Both the position numbers and the translations under genes were made by a program. 64,000 bases of DNA from Echinometra lucunter (taxonomy: Eukaryota; Echinodermata; Echinoidea; Camarodonta; Echinometridae), in NCBI GenBank assembly GCA_029962745.1, contig CM057162.1, forward strand, positions 15,351,397 to 15,415,396, in the 5' to 3' direction. Numbering within the stretch: the stretch's first letter is position 1; each line of letters opens with the position of its first letter. Positions 59,236 through 64,000 of this stretch are shown here, piece after piece. The notes under the pieces are model-generated. The model did not search any database. It was not told where the DNA came from and worked only from the letters and a program-made list of their open reading frames with translations.

Positions 59236-59531
59236 ACAGTTTTAGTGCTAGAACATGATTTAGCTCTTCATGTTCAAAATGCGGTTTAATGATTGCGAAT
59301 TTCATTTTCAATTCTTTTCATTTTCATCATCTAATCTTTTGTCAATGGTAGAATAAAATCATTTACATGTATTACCATGATATTAAAACGAACGCGATTA
59401 TATTTTTTGAATAAATTGTTTCTGGACTTATCTTCTATCTTTAAGATACCATAGGCCTTCATGGTCTTGTAGACGACAAATTCAGGATAAGAGTGAAGGA
59501 GAGAGATTGAGAGCGGGGGGGGGGGGGGGGG
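59236..59531 (-). repeat. Inverted copy 3, first part, with a small internal inversion
   Basis: 59236-59432 is the reverse complement of the start of a tandem unit. 59433-59485 lies in the forward orientation (compare 53551-53602) between CTTATC and GATAAG. 59492-59531 is inverted again, matching the CT-rich tract near 53495-53525. Confidence 0.85.
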
Positions 59532-59892
59532 TTCGGTGTAAAAATGTCAGAGGTAAAAATGTCAGAGGTAAAAATGTCAGAGGAAAAAATGTCAGAGGTA
59601 AAAATGTCAGAGGAAAAAAATGTCAATGTCAGACGTAAAATGTCAGAGATAAAAATATCAGCTCTGAAAATGCCGAAATGAACGTGTTACAAGGTAAGAA
59701 TATTGAATTTGAAATTAGGAAGAGCATGAGATATTTAAAAAAGAATTCATACTGTATAAATGGAGTGATCACGATAATACTGCTCTCTGTAAAAGTGAGT
59801 ATGTTCAGTCATTCGACTGGCCTTCCTGTCTTACTCATTTGATGTGAAAGTGATAATGCTGCCCCATTCAACCACCTAATGAGACCAATCTT

Positions 59893-60630
59893 GTTTTGGC
59901 CGGGAGAACATCCTGGTATGTGCGCATTGCCCTACAGTGTTTTGATCTTCCGAGCACTTGTTCAGCTGACTCCAAATATAGCAGCAAACGAATGCCCAGT
60001 TCCCTCTCTGTGTTTAAGATTTGGCCGATTGACACGATTGCACTGTGAAACATATTTATGACAATATCAGAGAGCGATAAGTAAATCGCGCGTTTTGGGT
60101 AAGAAATGTAGCATGGGATGATGTTCATTATTTTCTTTGTGAGATTAATTAAGGTACAGGATTATATCTAAATGATTTAAGATCTTAAGTGGATTGACAG
60201 AATGGTAGATGAACTTAAGAAGGGATATCCACGTTTGATGTTTTGCATATGCTAACACAATTATCTAATTAAATAATTCTCTTTAGAAATTTTTAAATTC
60301 CGCAGTGTATCGAATGAAATAATAAAAAAAGGTCGAGAAATAGATCGAATTAACGATTCAATTTCGCTTACTTCCTATCCTTCGTATAAGGACAATAATA
60401 TTGAAGCATTCGTTCACGTATACCACGCTTTATTGGAGTAGGGGGGGGGGGGAGCTTATGAAGAGGAATGTACATATTAAAATCGCGCAGTCGTGAGGAA
60501 TGTGTGTGGTCAGCTACTCGTGTTACCAACCCAGTTTTTTCCCACCATCGTTTTTGCAATGCCCGTCCCCGCGGTGAAAACGAGGGCAATGCGCGCATAC
60601 CAGAACGTTCACCCCGCCAATTTACAGAAA
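59893..60630. repeat. Inverted ~75-bp repeat pair inside the foldback element
   Basis: CTGGTATGTGCGCATTGCCC near 59912 is mirrored by GGGCAATGCGCGCATACCAG near 60584. Flanking bases also pair imperfectly. This suggests a further nested element of ~0.7 kb. Confidence 0.6.
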
Positions 60631-60662
60631 ATATTTGAACATAACCCACTCCCCATAATTTC

Positions 60663-61456
60663 TATAGACCAATTTCACGGCCGGTTTATGTATTTGGCCC
60701 TCTATCGGCGACGCCATTGCTTCTGTGGGCAAGCGCGCTGACCGCGATTGGCTCTGTGTACAAAATGAATGTAAGATATGAGATATGCCCCGTTATTGTT
60801 CCAGTTACTTTATTCTAGATCAATAAAATGAAGTATGGATACATGGGTAGATGAGGTAAGTCAATGGTCATATCTGACGGGTGAAGGTATGATATATTTT
60901 TTGTAATTTCGATGGTTTTTCAACTTAGTTATGTCAGTAAAAGTTCGATTGCAGCATAGAAGCCGTAGTAAACGGGAGCCCTAAATCCTACCCTGTTTAC
61001 AAAGTCAAGTTTTCACTCATTAGATTTTACGCCAAAATACATAATGATAATGTTTCTTGACTTAATAGTCCCTTCTGTTGATGTTTTTACCCACTGGCGA
61101 CGAATTCCTTCACATTGCTTACGGAAACCTATGTAGGGAGTACGGCTTCTCACACAAACAGGCTTCATGAGTCAAAAGCGAGTGAATTTTGCACTCAATT
61201 AGCTCCCAATTTTTAAACTTTCTCTTATCCTTGTGGCATTTGAACACCGCACAGTTGCGACCTGAACTTCCCTGATAATTTCTCATTGCAAACATTAAAA
61301 TAAATCTGCATATACTGGTCAAAATAGACAAAAAATCGAACGAATGTACATAACGCGCTATTGACTTGTGTACTATAAAAGTTGGAGCGCCCACCCCAGT
61401 ATGTGGAACTGTGTCGAACAGTCTGCTGCCCTCTTGCGTTGTGAAATTGGTCTATA
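60663..61456 (-). mobile_element. Nested element with 16-bp inverted ends and a THAP exon
   Basis: TATAGACCAATTTCAC at 60663 and its exact complement at 61441-61456 bound about 0.79 kb. The minus strand encodes a THAP-like domain starting 170 bp from the right end. This fits an internally deleted P-element-like (THAP transposase) relative. No target duplication was identified. Confidence 0.55.
61123..61286 (-). CDS. THAP-type zinc-finger exon (transposase 5' fragment)
   Basis: ATG at 61286 is followed by RNYQGSSGRNCAVFKCHKDK, an intervening ECKIHSLLTHEACLCEKP, and YSLHRFP, ending at a splice donor TTCC|GTAAGC. The N-terminal C-x4-C pair and the LHRFP motif match the start of THAP DNA-binding domains, which occur in P-element-type transposases and their domesticated relatives. 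The second zinc-ligand pair (C-x2-H) would be in a later exon, which is absent here. The frame reads TAA right after the donor, so the fragment probably makes nothing functional. Confidence 0.6.
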
Positions 61457-62021
61457 ATTCAGTATTCGAATCTGAAATATGTCACTTAAACATTTCCGAA
61501 TCTGGCATACCTCTGACAGTAATTTTTTACCTCTGACATTTTTACATCTGACATTTTACTTCTGACATTTTTATCTCTGACATTTTCAACCTCTGACACT
61601 TTTACCTCTGACATTTTTACGTCTGACATTTTTACCTCCGACATTTTTTCCTCTGACATTTTTACCTCTGACATTTTTACCTCTGACATTTTTTCCTCTG
61701 ACATTAATACCTCTGACATTTTTACCTCTGACATTTTCAACCTCTGACACTTTTACCTCTGACATTTTTACCTCTGACATTTTTACCTCCGACATTTTTT
61801 CCTCTGACATTTTTACCTCTGACATTTTTACGTCTGACATTTTTTCCTCTGACATTTTTACCTCTGACATTTTTACCTCTGACATTTTCAACCTCTGACA
61901 CTTTTACCTCTGACATTTTTACCTCTGACATTTTTACCTCCGACATTTTTTCCTCTGACATTTTTACCTCTGACATTTTTACCTCTGACATTTTTACCTC
62001 TGACATTTTTACCTGGCACCG

Positions 62022-64000
62022 GGGGGGGGGGGGTCAGGAAGGGCAAAATGCCGAGAGAGATCTGAGAGAGAGGGGTGGGTGAGGAGGGAGAAAAGAGGGA
62101 GGGTGCATGGGTGTGGGTGTGGGAATGAGAGAGCTAGGTTCATATGAATAGAGAAAGAGAGAGAGGAGATAGAGAGAGAGAGAGAAGGCAAACAGGTGAG
62201 AGGAAGGTGAGAAAAGAGGAAGAAAATAAAAAAGACAAAGACAAACATTTGAAGAAACATGCAAATTCAAAATGCATTTAAAAAATACAATATTATCATT
62301 ATTTTACTCAACTTCTCATCCCCACTCTCCATCCTCTCATCTCATCTCACAGTAGCTACCCCTCCCTTTCCCCACTTCTTTTCCCTCTTTCTCTAATTCT
62401 CCCCTCTTTCTCTAGTGCTCTCTCTCTCTCTCTCTCTCTGTTTCTCTCTCCCTTCTCCCCCCTTTCTGTACAAACCATATGTGTACAGTAAAAAAGACAC
62501 AAATAACAAGGCATTATTGATATTGTCTCCAACATAACTTTAGTTTGCTGACATTGAAGGGTAGCACAAATATATACATCTTAATGGGAGGGGAAAGGGC
62601 AAATTTGTAATTTTAATTCCTTCAAATCCTATTCAATTTATTTTTTATCAGACACACAGAATTCAAATTTGCTTCAACTATTCTGTATGTACTGGGATCA
62701 TATAGCAAAAACGGATGAAACCATGCCCATGCTTTTCAATATTTCACGGAAGAACACATTTTATGGTCTACTTCCGGAAAGCTTACCTGTTAGGTTATAG
62801 AACACATGCTCTGGCGAAATATGCTCAGCGTTGATTTTGTACCCTAACTGAATTAGTAAACTTTAACCCTGGACCAAATGCTATACATGCACCTAACCCT
62901 AACCTTAAACATGGCCCTAACCTTTAAAACCCTATTGCATCTTTCCTATACCTTATTTATGTAATGAACTAGAGTCAAGGGCAATGGTCGCTGAGCATGT
63001 TAAATCACCATCGCTCCAAACCCAGAAATATGAAACAGGTAGTTGTGAACAGACTGCAGTTAGTAAGGGTCTCTCTAGCTCTTAGTCTAATATCATGAGT
63101 AGTGGGCATGAAGTGCTCATTTATGTGATCAAACAAATGCCAACATTTGTGAAATGTTGTTGATTACAGTTCTTTCCAGCTTTTACAGAACATCATGTGT
63201 GATGAGCATGGTATTCAAAATTATAATAATTTTATAGTTGCCTATAAATTCTTGTTCAAATATAAAGAGGACAATCCCCACATTTTTCTTTTCCTTCAGA
63301 GTACAGATATGGGACGGCAAACCATGCCACTTATTGCAATGAACGCTCATAAACCCATAGCAGTACAGTGTCACCTTTAGGACACGCTTTTCCAGTATCT
63401 GTTGGTCCAGAATGTGCGGCAGTACATATCATACATGAGCAGAGAGAGAAAAATGCACTGAAAATTTGAGCCCATTCCCATTGCCGTATGGTGTAGTGTT
63501 CTCGAATTAGAGCAGTTTAACTGTTACTAATCATTAAACTCTTTAAATTGGCAACGCAGTGAATAATACATAATCAGTATTTCCATGTTCAAATTGGCAA
63601 TTTCTGATTAAATTTTACAATTATATTTCATTTTGGTTTATGTTATATCCATATTTATTTTGTTCAAGCTATGTAAGCAGGGAAAAAAAATATTGCCAAT
63701 TTGAGGATTGAAGATGATTAATTCAGACCTCAAGAAAGCTCTGTAATGCCATGGGTTAACACAGTCAAATAAAAGCGAGTTTTGCCAAAAATTGTGCAGA
63801 AATACTTGTGACATAATCTTCTGCACTAACTTTCATGAATGTAATTTTTCTGTATTGGCCTCATATCTCATTTACGTTCAACAGAAAAAAAAAAACTTAG
63901 GGGGGGGGGGGTTGTAACGTCATACCTAAACAAGCTTTTATGCAACAAAATATGTCAACTGAAAAAATATTTATTTTTTATAGGGATTTTCTGGCTTTCA
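62022..64000 (-). repeat. Inverted copy 3, second part (runs off the window)
   Basis: Reverse complement of about 12050-14080 (copy 1) and 52040-53490 (copy 2), including the CT-rich tract, the CCTAAC patch and the ~510-bp segment. It shares CGGCATTT..GCCC and the 510-bp segment with copy 1 but also has bases closer to copy 2. The matching sequence reaches the last base. Confidence 0.9.

Larger units (their letters stand above)
59532..62021. mobile_element. TU-like foldback transposon with 15-bp repeat arms
   Basis: The left arm (about 59538-59660) is tandem 15-bp units of AAAATGTCAGAGGTA. The right arm (about 61510-62012) is about 33 units of the complement. Termini CGGTG..TAAAAATGTCAGAGG match in inverted orientation. 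It splits the poly-G tract that is continuous in copies 1 and 2, so an 8-bp G duplication is possible but cannot be proved. The middle is ~1.8 kb. From memory, sea urchin TU elements have long inverted repeats built of 15-bp units. The MSEVK-type ORFs are repeat artefacts. Confidence 0.85.

Noticed and set aside
61486..62006. MSEVK/NVRGK repeat ORFs
   Set aside because: Products of the 15-bp arm repeats of the foldback element, open in several frames.

Overview
The window reads as nuclear DNA of a marine invertebrate, most likely an echinoderm and probably a sea urchin. The genes are split by GT-AG introns, the sequence is AT-rich and dense in microsatellites, there are two 500-N scaffold gaps, and it is packed with hAT-like, foldback and TTAA-flanked elements, LINE remnants and a tRNA-derived SINE. 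One element resembles the sea urchin TU foldback transposons as I remember them. There are no bacterial operons, CRISPR arrays or rRNA genes. The species is an inference.

Two multi-exon genes can be reconstructed with consistent splice phase. (1) On the plus strand, 507-8138 is the 3' half of a GRAMD1/Aster-family sterol-transfer protein: VASt domain, basic linker, one transmembrane segment, coiled coil and stop; its 5' exons (GRAM domain) lie left of the window. (2) On the minus strand, 24959 down to 16279, with a possible further exon at the edge of the first gap, is a protein with an alpha/beta (TIR-like?) segment, a long coiled coil, a Death domain and an acidic tail encoded by two related exons. 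Its introns hold a LINE relic and several MITEs. An unrecognised plus-strand open exon lies at 15289-15561.

The window is dominated by duplication. The block at about 3979-15865, which carries the last four GRAMD1 exons and their downstream DNA, recurs in direct orientation at about 44009-54785. There the four exons keep intact frames and splice sites but have no VASt exons nearby. The end of this second copy is amplified as a near-identical tandem array with a 1.18-1.19 kb period (53601-58735, cut by a gap). Beyond the gap a third, inverted copy begins (59236-64000), so the right end is an imperfect palindrome. Differences between copies act as paralogous empty sites: a TTAA-flanked MITE only in copy 1, a SINE and a 517-bp-period dimer only in copy 2, a contracted 51-bp array in copy 2, and a ~510-bp segment missing from copy 2.

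Between the copies (27.7-44 kb) I see no host gene. That stretch holds a 4-kb composite foldback transposon (35332-39321) with a perfect 8-bp target duplication and a nested 388-bp MITE, followed by a 5'-truncated LINE (40427-44008, minus) interrupted by a 1,038-bp hAT-like element. In the inverted copy, a ~2.5-kb TU-like foldback element (59532-62021) sits inside a poly-G tract and carries a nested fragment with an intact THAP-domain exon. Identifications are by eye; no database search was run.
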